DNA of 17,196 bases from Scytalidium lignicola (lineage: Eukaryota > Ascomycota > Leotiomycetes). This document shows, one piece after another, positions 7,176 to 17,007 of the stretch. The first letter of the stretch is position 1, and every line of letters starts with the position of its first letter. The stretch covers positions 1 through 17,196 of the forward strand of contig NCSJ02000561.1 in assembly GCA_002812745.2 (NCBI GenBank). Reading direction: 5' to 3'. Made by a program: the position numbers and the translations under genes. A model generated the notes under the pieces. That model saw only the letters and a program-made list of their open reading frames with translations, made no database searches and was not told where the DNA came from.

Positions 7176-7544
7176 TAATTCGGGAAAACCATCCAAGGTC
7201 ATTGGGTTTGTGAATGTACATAGTAAAAAAAAAAAAATTGAATACAGGAAATAAGCTACAAATAGTAAATCATTAAGCAGTTTCCGTTGGCCTCTTCCTA
7301 TGTTTCTGCAGGTGTGATGGTTAAAGTAGACATAGACTAGGGATGGTAGAACGTAATATTATTCAATAAGATTATTATTGTTTATCCCTAACACCTAATA
7401 TACAGCCGAATCATACATTTCGTCTCTTTCAGCCAGATAGATGGGTAAAAACCAACACTGACCAACCCTTAATTCATAACATGCATAAAAACTTAAGAGC
7501 CCCGTTCTCGCTGGCCATTTCTATTAATCATGACGCGGTTCATA
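7176..7544. other. 3' flank of the PXA-PX gene
   Basis: AT-rich, with a run of 13 A at about 7227-7239 and no gene. On the minus strand the region downstream of the stop at 7545 holds AATAAT-like sequence at about 7340-7390, a plausible polyadenylation area. No strong terminator-like hairpin. Confidence 0.5.
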
Positions 7545-10500
7545 TTAGTGCATCACAGCTCGAATTCCCTGTAATAACAACCCAAAAACAAGACCGCGAG
7601 CTACTTCCTCAACCTGTAAGCAATCAAACATTCTCCCTAGGGCTTCAGCAGTAGCAGCCTGTCCCATAACGCCGGTAAGAGCAGCGGGGACTCCTCGCTC
7701 AACGAGGATCTTCCGAGCCTTGATACGCAAATTATCTTTTTCCTCCGCGGTCATTTCTTCAGGCCAGCCTTTCCGTTCCTCTTCCGTTGGAAGTGTGTTC
7801 TTCCGAAGCTTGTATAAGTGGGTTGCGACGGCGGTATCAGTAGTATTTGCTACAATTATCGAGTCCTGAATGAGGGATTGAATGGCTGATAAGGATGGAT
7901 TTCCAGGTCGGAGGAGGAATGTTTTTGCAGCATTAAGTAGAGTTCGGCGAATGTTCCATGCTGAAGATAAAGTGTAGAGCTCATTAATAACAGCGAATAC
8001 CAGTTCAACTGCGACCCTAGTTTCTTGTTCTGTGACTGGACCGGGCTCTTTTCTCAGCTTACGAGGTGGTGTTGGTGGTGGGATGGACATAGAAGATCGT
8101 TTTGGCGAGGATATCGAAGATCGGTTAGGAGACTGTACTGGCTGTACGTTGCCAGTTGAAGCTGTCACAGTCTGGAAAGTACCATCAAATCGGGACTGAG
8201 TGGCAGGGGAATAGTCATAGCATGGACCATAATCGTCTGGTATGTCACTAGGAGCTATTGATAATCGATGGTCTTCAGCAGTACTCTGAGTAGGGGAAGA
8301 TATCGGTGTACCTCTCGAGGGAGCTCGACTTGGATCCCGACTTTGGCTCGTGCTCTCTCGACCGCTGATAGATGACGTAGCTGACATTGAAGGACGACCT
8401 TGAGATTCGACCTCATCCTCCGCAATCGAGTTGTAGCTTGGCCTTCGCTCCATAGGGGGAACCTTTGAAGGTTGTGTCTGGACAAGAGGGCTAGCTCGCA
8501 AGCTATCCTCACTTACTCTTCCCTTTCTCGAGGACGCGATAGAGGTGAAGCTATCCATCCTTGGTAAGGTTGAAATGGATGCTCTGCCGGCTGGGTGTGC
8601 AGCAACATTTGCAGAGCCATTGATCTTCTTCTGCCCAAGATTTCCAATATTGTTGAATACTCCAGTGACACCACCAAACACAGCCTTCCCGCCCTCGGCA
8701 GCACCTTTAGGGGCATTCGTGAGCACATCTAAAACACCCTTGCCCATTGATTCAAAGGCCGAAGGGGACCAGCTCAGATTTGGGAAGCCCGACTTCATAC
8801 TGGAGCTAAATGACTGATTCTGGCCTTGGTCCTTTTCTAAAAATCGTTTCATTCCCTCACACTCTGCTAATTTTTGATGCCAACAAGCATCGCGGAGATA
8901 GCGCTCAAGTTCGCCACGCAGAGATGCCTTAGTATGTTCTTTCCAATTGGGAAGCGTGTTATGCTGCTCGGTGAAAGCAATGACGCCTGAAACATTTGCA
9001 ATACGCCTGATAATCTCATGCAAGACCTCAAAATCTTGGTACTTGCGGATAATCATCCATCCAGGGTGCTGGGAAGATTCTGGTTCAATTTGAACCAGAT
9101 AGTCCCAGTTAGGCTTGGTGCGAAGCCTTCCTTTGTCAGCAACGGTCGAGTCATCTAGAATGGTAATGGAAGCATTGACCAGTGTTAAGGGCATGATCTT
9201 CTTTTGTGGAGCTTGAGATTCGGTTTGGAGCGCCGTAGGGAGTGATTGAGGTACAATCTGATCAAAACTCGTGAAAGGTGCATGGGAATTTGATCTTGCG
9301 GGGCGCGTACGTTCCGGTAATGTTGTAGATGTTGGTAAATCAGAATGTCTTTTCCTTTCTGCCTCGCTTGGTATTCTCTTTATCTGTTGTATCTCCGAAG
9401 TTGAAGAAGAAACGCTCTTCAACGATGGTGTTTCCGTTGGGCTTGAGATATCCTGATCTTCCTGCTGAATATTTTTAGGAGCGGAGGCCGTATCGGTGAT
9501 AGAAGAAGTTGAAGTAGTAGCAGTAGTAGTAGTAGTAGCAGCAGCGGCCTTTTCTGCCTCTTCCTCGGCGATAAGTTTACTGAGTCTCTTGGCTTCCTCC
9601 ATCGCCTCTTCCATTGCCTCTTCAGCTCTGCTCAGTCGCTTCTTATGCTTTTTTACTTCTTGTTTCTGTTGCTTCTCCGCCTGAGATTTGCTTGCTTTTG
9701 CTAGCCCAACATTCCCCACATTCCCGTCAAAAATACCATCTAAGTTACTTGCATCACAAATTACTCCATTACCGGCATCAGGTGCCTGGTCACTATCCGT
9801 CTCCTCTTCCTCCAAGAAGTAGACAATAAATCCATTGATCCACTCTGGCTGGGAGCATGTTTCTAGAGCCATCTCTAGCACCACTCCTGCTAACATTTCC
9901 CGTAATAAAGTCCTTGCGGGTTCACAAGCGTAGGCAGACTTCTCCAGGAAGTTCTGNATGATATCTTCAGCAACCATCTTGAATTTCTTTGCTTGCTGTC
10001 TCTCGTTCATGATATTTGCAAGATTCGACTCCGGGTTGGCAGATAAATAGGCACGTACAGATTCGGCAGGGGAAAGACCAGCGCCTTGGGAGGCTGAGAT
10101 GGCACCGGATAATTCGTTCAAAAACACGATTACAATCGATGATGAGTTTGTAAGAAAGTCAAGAAAAGTATCCGCAGGGCGTTTCCTCCCTACATGCTGA
10201 GACAGCGATAAAAGGCATCGCTTGAGGGTCATGCGGGTAGCTTCTGGGAAAGATCGCTCCGCTGGGAGTATGGGATGGTACCAGCCTTTGACATAGTCTC
10301 GAACAACGGCATCAACGAAGTCATTGAGCGCCTTGTAAGTCTCAGGCCGGAAGGTCTCAAACTCCGTAGCCAGGGCATCGCCATCAAAATCCGGGCCTTC
10401 GCTCAACTCCTGTGATTTTCGTTGCCCGTCTCTCCACTCCAAAATCCTGCCAACCACGTCCACCGGCTTCTCCCTTCGAGTCTCGTCTGGTGAATCTGAA

Positions 10501-10775
10501 TTTCGAGCCTCCCATGTCGCATGTAGAATGACACCCCCAAAGGCGCCAATTAGCACTAAGCCGACCCTCCCAAGCACCACATATGTGACAGCCGCCAATC
10601 CGACGGCGATTCCTCCAAGCGTTCTGGGAGAAGCGGTTGACAGGAAGCGTAAAGTTTGGGTTGTGAGGTCCTCAAGGTTGCTAGACACGGGCGTTATTGG
10701 CTCCAGAACAGATGTATTGTCTGGCGCCACGGCGTGGCCATTGCCATGCTTGAAGTCTCCTCCGATTCCGTTCAT
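7545..10775 (-). CDS. Mdm1/SNX13-14-19-25-type protein: PXA, PX, Nexin_C
   Basis: Single exon, 1076 aa. The frame is open upstream to 10940, but 10775 is its first ATG, so translation should begin there (MNGIGGDFKH). Residues about 52-86 form a hydrophobic hairpin, probably an ER membrane anchor. About 132-323 match a PXA domain. About 360-412 form a charged coiled coil followed by a Thr-rich run. About 527-649 form a PX domain with the RKYQDFEVLH motif at 577-586 and a terminal helix around 616-631. A long Ser/Pro-rich low-complexity linker follows, and about 916-1075 is a Nexin_C domain. In yeast and animals such proteins tether the ER to vacuoles/lysosomes or lipid droplets, the PX domain reading phosphoinositides or other lipids. 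Between PXA and PX I see no RGS domain, unlike Mdm1 itself, so it may be a separate fungal subgroup. One N at 9957 makes residue 273 Ile or Met. Function by family; organelle is inferred. Confidence 0.9.
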   Translation of the reverse strand: MNGIGGDFKHGNGHAVAPDNTSVLEPITPVSSNLEDLTTQTLRFLSTASPRTLGGIAVGLAAVTYVVLGRVGLVLIGAFGGVILHATWEARNSDSPDETRREKPVDVVGRILEWRDGQRKSQELSEGPDFDGDALATEFETFRPETYKALNDFVDAVVRDYVKGWYHPILPAERSFPEATRMTLKRCLLSLSQHVGRKRPADTFLDFLTNSSSIVIVFLNELSGAISASQGAGLSPAESVRAYLSANPESNLANIMNERQQAKKFKMVAEDIXQNFLEKSAYACEPARTLLREMLAGVVLEMALETCSQPEWINGFIVYFLEEEETDSDQAPDAGNGVICDASNLDGIFDGNVGNVGLAKASKSQAEKQQKQEVKKHKKRLSRAEEAMEEAMEEAKRLSKLIAEEEAEKAAAATTTTTATTSTSSITDTASAPKNIQQEDQDISSPTETPSLKSVSSSTSEIQQIKRIPSEAERKRHSDLPTSTTLPERTRPARSNSHAPFTSFDQIVPQSLPTALQTESQAPQKKIMPLTLVNASITILDDSTVADKGRLRTKPNWDYLVQIEPESSQHPGWMIIRKYQDFEVLHEIIRRIANVSGVIAFTEQHNTLPNWKEHTKASLRGELERYLRDACWHQKLAECEGMKRFLEKDQGQNQSFSSSMKSGFPNLSWSPSAFESMGKGVLDVLTNAPKGAAEGGKAVFGGVTGVFNNIGNLGQKKINGSANVAAHPAGRASISTLPRMDSFTSIASSRKGRVSEDSLRASPLVQTQPSKVPPMERRPSYNSIAEDEVESQGRPSMSATSSISGRESTSQSRDPSRAPSRGTPISSPTQSTAEDHRLSIAPSDIPDDYGPCYDYSPATQSRFDGTFQTVTASTGNVQPVQSPNRSSISSPKRSSMSIPPPTPPRKLRKEPGPVTEQETRVAVELVFAVINELYTLSSAWNIRRTLLNAAKTFLLRPGNPSLSAIQSLIQDSIIVANTTDTAVATHLYKLRKNTLPTEEERKGWPEEMTAEEKDNLRIKARKILVERGVPAALTGVMGQAATAEALGRMFDCLQVEEVARGLVFGLLLQGIRAVMH

Positions 10776-11459
10776 CGCGGAGATTTCGGCAGGCGCATGC
10801 TGACAGTGGATTTCGAGCTCGGATATTGATAATTGATGATTCCGGTTCCAGCGAGATGAATCCGTGTTAATTATTTCAAGAGATTTAAGAGACTGGTCCT
10901 GTGCTCTGGTGCGCGAGAGAGAAGCAGAGATTTCTGCCAACTCAGCTATCGAGCACAGGAGGGAAGAGAGTGTCTGGTGGTGGAGGGAGACGTGTCTGAC
11001 ATGCGGCTTTCACCATCCCCTTTTCAAGCAAGATAATTACGTTGACGACGGGCGCGGCGCTACGGTACGGGTGCTGGGAAGTGTCTGTGTGGCTTTGCGG
11101 GCGGGTCGACTGGCCCCCTGCAACGTCCCCTGGGCCCAACAAAGGCTCGTGGATTAATTTTACCTTCGTTTCTCCGCCTTGTGAGCTCCATGTCGTGACT
11201 TTTTTCCTATTGCAATCTTACACTTTACCCTTCGGGGACACGAGTTCTTAGACGCGTGGATTCGATCTTTCGTATCACACTCAATCGATAATATCAGACT
11301 TGCATTAGCAAGATGCCTCGGCTTTTTCACCTTCTCTAGAGAAATAATACGTCATCTTTCAGTAACCGCTAGATTCACTCACACCGCGACATTAACCCAA
11401 ATTCTCACGCGCCACAGCTACCTTCTGATTTCTCTTCTCCGACATCCCCGACGTGAAAC
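10776..11459. promoter_or_regulatory. Divergent promoter of the PXA-PX and PC4 genes
   Basis: The start codons of the two genes face away from each other across 684 bp with no gene between. The PC4-proximal half has C/T-rich stretches at about 11390-11455 typical of ascomycete leaders; the middle (about 11040-11135) is GC-rich. The frame of the PXA-PX gene stays open to 10940 but lacks ATG there, so that part is probably 5' untranslated region. Confidence 0.6.
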
Positions 11460-12085
11460 ATGCCTCAAAACAAACGATCCATTGACGAATACGACTCGGG
11501 CGCTGTCTCAAATGGCGAGAATAGCCCACCGAAGTCCAAAAAGTCCAAGAACGCCAACGGTGGAAGTGCAGATGGTAAGGACGGTGAAGGCAACCCATTC
11601 TGGGAGGTGAGTTCGGATTTGAGCACCAGCTCTACACAACGGGAATTCCTTGGAATTGACAAAGATCCTTTGCAAACCAGCTATCATCCGGCCGCCAACC
11701 TCGTCGGGTCGGAATATCAGAGTTCAAGAAGGCACATCTGATCAACATCCGTGAATTCTATGAGAAGGATGGGAAGATGCTCCCCGGAAAGAAGGTATAT
11801 GAAATTCATGCTAAAGTCCTTTTAACAGCAAAGCTGACAGAGAGCTTTGCTCTTATCAAGGGCATATCTTTGACCATCGATCAGTACATTGCACTTCTTC
11901 AGGCAATACCAGGGATCAACGCCAACCTGCGCGAACTAGGAATCGAAATTGGCAATTCAGCGGAAGCAGAAGTTTCAGCAGAAGAGTCGGAAGCGGAAAT
12001 TAAGCCTGCCAGGAAGGCGAGGATGAAAGCTAGGAAGCCAGAGAAGTCCAATATCGACGCCACGAGCGATGAGGATGGGGAATGA
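11460..12085 (+). CDS. SUB1: PC4/Sub1-type ssDNA-binding transcriptional coactivator
   Basis: Three exons: 11460-11606 (49 codons), 11681-11794 (38) and 11861-12085 (74 plus stop), total 161 aa. Introns of 74 and 66 nt are both phase 0, with donors GTGAGT and GTATAT. Intron 2 has a clear GCTGAC branch site and intron 1 a TTGAC-like one. Residues 1-45 are a Ser/Lys-rich tail with a KSKKSK patch suited to nuclear import. Residues about 46-120 are the PC4 core: FWELSS, RRVGISEF, LINIREFYEKDGKMLPGKK and GISLTIDQYIALLQAIP, in the family order. The C-terminus is an acidic/basic tail. PC4/Sub1 binds single-stranded DNA and supports RNA polymerase II initiation, elongation and DNA repair. Splicing restores an uninterrupted PC4 fold, which strongly supports the exon model. 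The start has a good context (AAACATGCC). Confidence 0.95.
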
Positions 12086-13209
12086 GCATACATCTTACGA
12101 TGCATTCAACATCACCTATGCGTTTGATCTCAAAAAACGCGCTTCTACTTGAAGAATGTGATCTTTTCAGGCCACTCTACGGAGTTATTGGCCATTTCAA
12201 ACACCTGTTGGTGGTATGCCCGAACGTCAGGAAGTTAAGAAGCTCACCGACTTTTTGAATGTCATTAGTAGGTGATTGCTCTCAACGATGTAGGGATACA
12301 GGCTTAGGGATTTGTGCTTGACACACTCAAGTGCAGTTCTGGGAATATTTGTTTCTCAGGCAGTGTAACAGAAGGCCATCAGGTAGAACAATCCTCACAC
12401 AATCATTACTTTTAAGATTTATCTTCTGTTATGCGCTTCCAAGTCAGGTGATAAGATTATCAACGCTCTCTCCAAATACACAATGACTTATGCTTGAAGT
12501 GCCATTTCGTCTTTACTATGGTAGCTTCCTCCTTTCCGTGATGCTTTGAATCCAACCACTTCCATATTTCTTCCTTCTCTTTCCTCGACTACATCGGGTC
12601 CTTCTATACCGAGTGTGCAAATAATGGAGCGCTTTTCCAGGCCTCATAGTAGTGCGATGCTTTGTCCTAAAGACTGATTCGCCCTTTCTCATACCGAATA
12701 GTGTTTTTGTCTGATCCGTCGTTTCTCGATTGCTTGTTTGAACTCTTCAATACTTATGACTTTTAAACGCCTATCTATTCGAGCCACAGCCTTTAATTCA
12801 CATTAGCATATGTGATTCTTAAAATATTTAAAGCCTACAGTACTAATCAAGAAGATTGCAATAATTTTACTGACGATATTGGAGGCTATGGAGAAGTCCA
12901 AGGCTTTGGAGGACACGAGATTATTTTAAAAGGGGCCAGGATGAAACGAATGGTATGCGTACTCATATGATGAACTCAGTAGATGGTAGCATTATTTAAC
13001 ATTACACTAGATATTGATCACTCGAAAATTCATCATCTTCTTGTCACTACCTGACGGAATAAAGCGGGATGCATTTGGCTGCGAAGAGAGTCGTAGTAGA
13101 GTAGAGTAGCAAATCCCAAATGGAATATGATCTCCCGTTTGCTTAAGATGTACGGAGTATTGTCTTAGCTATATAGCTGCAAGAGAGTATAGCTTTACCA
13201 TGGTATAGT
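12086..13209. other. Downstream region of the PC4 gene, no supported gene
   Basis: No supported gene. The first few hundred bases probably contain the PC4 3' untranslated region. The remainder is AT-leaning without a long frame, tRNA box or clear repeat; at about 13090-13110 there is a short GTAGA repeat. Confidence 0.55.
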
Positions 13210-14673
13210 TTATCCACTAGCAATTAACATACTCCCGTGCTTTCTCTGGTCTGGAGGGGATTTATGATTTTTATGTACGAAAGCCAAGGCTGAAGATAAC
13301 TTACCGCCCCGATGTCTCACAGACAAGAAAATAGTTAGTTTAGACTTGCAGGAACCCGCCACCTTCCACCTCGCCTCGGACTTTTTGCGACGCCGGTAGT
13401 TGTTGTCGAGCTGGTGTGGTGCGGGACAAACTTTGAACGGCGGGGGATTTGAGCTCTGATAAGCCTTTTGGATTCCCCAAGTGGGACCCTCGAGCCCGGG
13501 GCGGGCTGACACAGATTTGCGGAAGCGCGATGCTGTTGTGAAACAGGAGGAGGCAAGGCGGACGGCCACCGGTACGTGGAGCAGGGTCGTGGTATTAGTA
13601 TTCCTTGTTTATTGGACCAATTACCTTGTCATAAAAGTGTGTTCTACTGTACTTTACAGTACCGTTTTAAGTTATGTTTGTGTGTATATGTGAGTGAGAT
13701 ATAATTATGATAAATAGTAACCGGGGAGAGTTTGATACCGGGAGTCTCGCAAAGACGATGGATCAAATGTGGGAGGAGACAAACGAAACGGGTTGAAACG
13801 GAACCTAACGGCTCTCTGCACTTATGACTGTCGCAGGAACAGACTTTGCTTGGGATATACAGTATTGTGTAGGATAGGTAGAGGAGAGGATAAAAGGAAG
13901 GGTAATTGGCGTGCATATGAACTCTGTTAATCCACGGGTTGGGTCGAGAGTAATGAGACTCGCGGGTATATATGTACGGCACACACCATATAAGCCAAAG
14001 CGCACACATGTACTGTACCAGTAGTGTATATATACAAAAGGTGTGGTGAACCATGATACACTTTTTGGAGGTTGAGGCCGTGCATGGTGAGTGAGCACCC
14101 CACCTTGTGACAAACAAATGGCGGCACTCAGGGGGGAGAAGAAGAAGAAGCAGAAGGGAAGCACGTACTCTGTAAGCGTCCAGGGAACAGAGCCGCGGGT
14201 CCCCTTCCCCTTTACTGTACTACCCCTGAATGCCGGGCTGGATGCCTGACGAATGCCTGGCGTGCCTGGGTACCTCGATACAGTGATGATTTACGTGCCT
14301 AAATGCCTCGTGGGTTAAGCTGGTGGATGCCTGACCACTGGTTATCGAATCTGGCCGTGGGATCCCCCTTGGACGAGATTCCGTTTGCAGCGGGCGCGCT
14401 AACCCCTGTTTGGCCAATGTCTTGCCTCCAGCCGCTGGGGCCAAGGAGAATTCATCAATCAGGCCGCAATCCTCAAATACTGTCCCGGTACTCACTAAGA
14501 CTGCACAACACCTACAGAGGAACCTGTACCTGGATCTGTCCAGCTCTGGTCGCGATGCAAACGCAAGAGAGGGAGTAATAATAATTAAGGCGCCAATCTC
14601 TTCCGGGCAACGGGTTTAACCTTTGCTAACCATTGCGAAGGACAGCACTGTACAGTTATTATGGTACGGTAGT
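13210..14673. other. Intergenic, no supported gene
   Basis: No supported gene. A GC-rich block (about 13350-13570) has open frames on both strands without a recognisable product. AT-rich TATATA-containing sequence follows at 13960-14040. ATGCCTG/TGCCTGG words recur irregularly at 14226-14335. A GAA/GAAG run lies at about 14139-14158. Confidence 0.5.
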
Positions 14674-14713
14674 ATCAATCATTACGGTGCTTCCGTATTA
14701 CTGTATGATTGAT
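14674..14713. repeat. Imperfect inverted repeat
   Basis: ATCAATCAT followed by TACGG (14674-14687) is mirrored by CCGTA (14693-14697) and ATGATTGAT (14705-14713), with 7 extra bases in the right arm. Around it (14650-14860) the words GTACGG and GTACACAGTA (14767 and 14824) recur. Confidence 0.7.
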
Positions 14714-14848
14714 GCTTTGCCGGTGGTTACAGTAGGAAGAGGTCAGTGAACCATCCATCTACGGATGTACACAGTACGGCATCTCGAGCCCAAAGCACCA
14801 GCCCGTGAAGCCCAAAGTCCAAAGTACACAGTAGTTACATGCCAAAAA

Positions 14849-14990
14849 GGTCGGTCCGTACCCCTTCACTGGGTCCNTATGGGGTGGGTACCCAGTGGGT
14901 TTTGGGGCCCCATTCCTCACTCTAGGGCGAAAGGATAGGAGGTGGAAAATACTCTTCTAAAGTACTCATAAAGGCCGGTTCGGACCGACC
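14849..14990. mobile_element. Possible 142-bp MITE with 14-bp terminal repeats
   Basis: GGTCGGTCCGTACC (14849-14862) and GGTTCGGACCGACC (14977-14990) are reverse complements with one mismatch. Inside, CACTGGGT (14867-14874) pairs with ACCCAGTG (14890-14897) around an N at 14877. It has no coding capacity and I see no clear target-site duplication. A non-autonomous DNA transposon is the simplest reading. Confidence 0.6.
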
Positions 14991-15116
14991 GGGATATTGC
15001 TTATGTACTCGTATATTAGCCTATGGCAGGACTTGGCCAAGTAGACGGAGTCCCCCCTCGGATTCGGACGTAGTGGATCGTAGTGCCTGCCAAGTTACTC
15101 CGTTGTCATAGTCCTG

Positions 15117-15676
15117 TTACTGTCCAGCAACCTGGGCATTGGGGCACGGAGATATAAACTCCGTTCCGTTCTTTTCAGCCATCCACTGGCCATTAACGAT
15201 GCGTTCCCTGTGAGGAGGCTCAGCTATCCTGAGAACTATAGCCGTCTCATGGTCAAGGTGCAACGCGAAACTCGGGAAAACGGGGTCTTGATCAAAGAAG
15301 GCTAGCCCAGTTCGCACGGCACTCCCAGTGTGTGCCTCAACCCGAGTGCTGAACGGGCGTCGTTGCTGCCTTTCAGCAATTGGCTCCAGGCGACATAGAG
15401 GGGCCTAAATTAGTGTAAGGATTCTTTTCCCAAGACTTTTTNGTAAGAACTCACCTGAACCTTCGCCCAGCCTGATTTTACCCGCCCGCAAGGGTCTTGG
15501 CCTTCTGAGACCACGTGGACCTCAACAACCTCGGCAACAATCCTGTCACTTTCCAGCGGCCAATTATATTTTATTTCAGTGTCCACTGATGCCCAAGACC
15601 AAGATGGAGCACGGTATTGCAAGGGGCGCCTGAAAGGAGACTTTGTAGCAGTGGAACCTGCATATCCTGCATATCC
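15117..15676 (-). pseudogene. HET (heterokaryon incompatibility) protein, C-terminal fragment
   Basis: Two exons on the minus strand, 15676-15455 and 15404-15117, joined across a 50-nt phase-0 intron (15405-15454, donor GTGAGT, branch CACTAAT, acceptor TTTAG). They give 169 residues ending at TAA. YRAPSWSWASVD is the hallmark that follows the central region of many fungal HET proteins, and CGRVKSGWAKVQAPLC fits the next conserved block. The segment contains no ATG, and an in-frame TGA lies at 15679-15677, so the HET domain itself and the start are missing. Upstream lies a fragment of an unrelated gene in the opposite orientation. Full HET proteins trigger cell death on fusion of incompatible strains; this fragment lacks that domain. 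Its intact frame and intron suggest recent truncation. The N at 15442 is inside the intron. Confidence 0.75.
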
Positions 15677-15995
15677 TCAGTTAACTTTGAACCTATCGGG
15701 CCCTACTTTCGCTGATGATAGTTCATATCCATCATCTGTGTCGTTCGCTTGGGATCCACAGCAAGCTTGGGTTTCGCGTGAGGTAAGGACACCGATCTAC
15801 GCTGCCTGGGTTAATTTGTTCAATCGACCCACATATACATCAGTTGTTGTTGATGTAGAAGGATATGGATCGACAGTTGTACCAAAGAACATGAGCGGCA
15901 TGGCATTTATGGCTCTGACAACGATGCAACCTTCTGATTTTACTGATCTCGAGGATGCAACACTTGTTGGGCCCGTGGGAATTTCAATCTCTTGA
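15655..15995 (+). pseudogene. Rds1/ferritin-like protein, C-terminal fragment
   Basis: The plus-strand frame to TGA at 15993-15995 encodes about 113 residues. The pattern YPQLTL, VSFAWDP, AWVNLFNRPTYT, GSTVVP, GMAFMALTT and ATLVGPVGISIS resembles the end of fungal Rds1-like proteins with a ferritin-like domain. That four-helix domain, the signal peptide and the start are absent. The frame continues upstream to 15579, but there it is antisense to the HET fragment and not meaningful. The identification rests on remembered family patterns and is less certain than the HET call. It is probably a broken gene. Confidence 0.5.
15659..15676. repeat. Tandem 9-bp duplication at the fragment junction
   Basis: TGCATATCC occurs twice in a row at 15659-15667 and 15668-15676, exactly where the HET and ferritin-like fragments meet. 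Confidence 0.9.
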
Positions 15996-16457
15996 TACGA
16001 AAGCTAGAAGATTTTGAGATGATTAGTTTCAGGAAGAGGCGCGTCAATTGGTATAGCAATAGATAGTAGGAGACAACAGGATATCTGTTAGCTAATACAT
16101 GTATGGATATCTTTCGGCACTGAATCCATCCTCTCAAGGCTAATGAACATCTGAACGAGATAGGATTTGGTGTCTCATGTACCCTAGTCGTGTGAGGCCT
16201 TAGTGCTTGAATAAGACCCTTTATAAGTATTAGAGATAGTAAGCTCGGTTGTATAACTGTGGTAGAGGAAGTCCGTTATACTATAAAAGGAGACTCTTTC
16301 CAAATCAAGCGTCAGGGCGACAATGCGAATGTGATTTTCTAGTAGGAGGGGTTGAGGGTATCTGGGAATGGCCACGGAATATAACTTATAAAAAATAATA
16401 GCAGATATCAAAGGTGTGTACAAATTTGAAGATGCTTCAAGTTAAAGTACCTATCAT
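15996..16457. other. Intergenic, no supported gene
   Basis: AT-leaning sequence without a supported gene between the ferritin-like and BTB fragments. No repeats of note were seen. Confidence 0.55.
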
Positions 16458-16491
16458 TTTTTCGGCACACAGGGTTTTTCGGCACACAAGG
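16458..16491. repeat. 17-bp direct repeat, two copies
   Basis: TTTTTCGGCACACA followed by GGG or AGG occurs at 16458-16474 and 16475-16491 with one difference. Confidence 0.85.
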
Positions 16492-16614
16492 ACGGACGTT
16501 ATCCCAGATCTTGATGATTTTGTCACTTGACACTGGAGGTGCCTTTGCTTTTACCTCTTTCGAGGCTGATGCGGGGCTGTCGGTGCGAAGAGCCTTTCTT
16601 GTGACTGTTTGCAG

Positions 16615-17007
16615 AATCATCCAAAGGTGAAGGCCGAGACTTTGTGGGTCCTTCGATCAGGGAAGTACTCGGATTTTACGATTCGTTGCGGTGACGGTGA
16701 AGTCATTCGCGCACACCGTGCAATTGTCTGCCCAAGATCGCCGGTGCTTTCTGCTGCTGTCGATGGCGTATTCAAGGTACGCAATTAAAATAAGAGTTTT
16801 AAGATGAGATGAATACGAAGCTAACTTAGCAAATAGGAAGCTGTCTCGCAAGAGATTGTTCTCGACGAGGAAGAGCCTCCTATTGTGGCAAAAATGATCG
16901 ATTTCCTTTATCGTCTAGATTATGACGACAATCTCTTTATATACACTCTGCTATATATCAAGCCTCAGGCCTTGCATTATCTATATAAGTATATTATAAG
17001 AACATAA
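16615..17007 (+). pseudogene. BTB/POZ domain protein fragment
   Basis: Exon A ends at 16776 and exon B is 16837-17007, joined across a 60-nt phase-0 intron (donor GTACGC, branch GCTAAC, acceptor AATAG). The product reads GKYSDFTIRCGDGEVIRAHR, AIVCPRSPVLSAAVDGVFK, EAVSQEIVLDEEEPPIVAKM and IDFLYRLDYDD, the first two thirds of a fungal BTB/POZ domain, which mediates dimerisation and often cullin-3 recruitment. The frame is open back to 16570 with no ATG, and TTTGCAG at 16608-16614 could be an acceptor from an unseen first exon. After LDYDD the usual segment is replaced by an AT-rich stretch (LFIYTLLYIKPQALHYLY) ending at TAA 17005-17007. I infer a truncated gene; a functional short protein with an upstream exon is possible. 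Confidence 0.7.

Noticed and set aside
10776..10940. N-terminal extension of the PXA-PX protein
   Set aside because: The frame is open but begins only with TTG; no ATG lies upstream of 10775, so it is probably untranslated.
13210..13569. Open frames on both strands in a GC-rich block
   Set aside because: Overlapping frames on both strands are expected in GC-rich DNA; no domain or splice structure was found.
15579..15655. Upstream part of the ferritin-like frame
   Set aside because: It is antisense to the well-supported HET exon and shows no family pattern.
16408..16620. Minus-strand ATG frame of 70 codons
   Set aside because: It crosses the 17-bp direct repeat, has no recognisable domain and overlaps the likely BTB 5' region.
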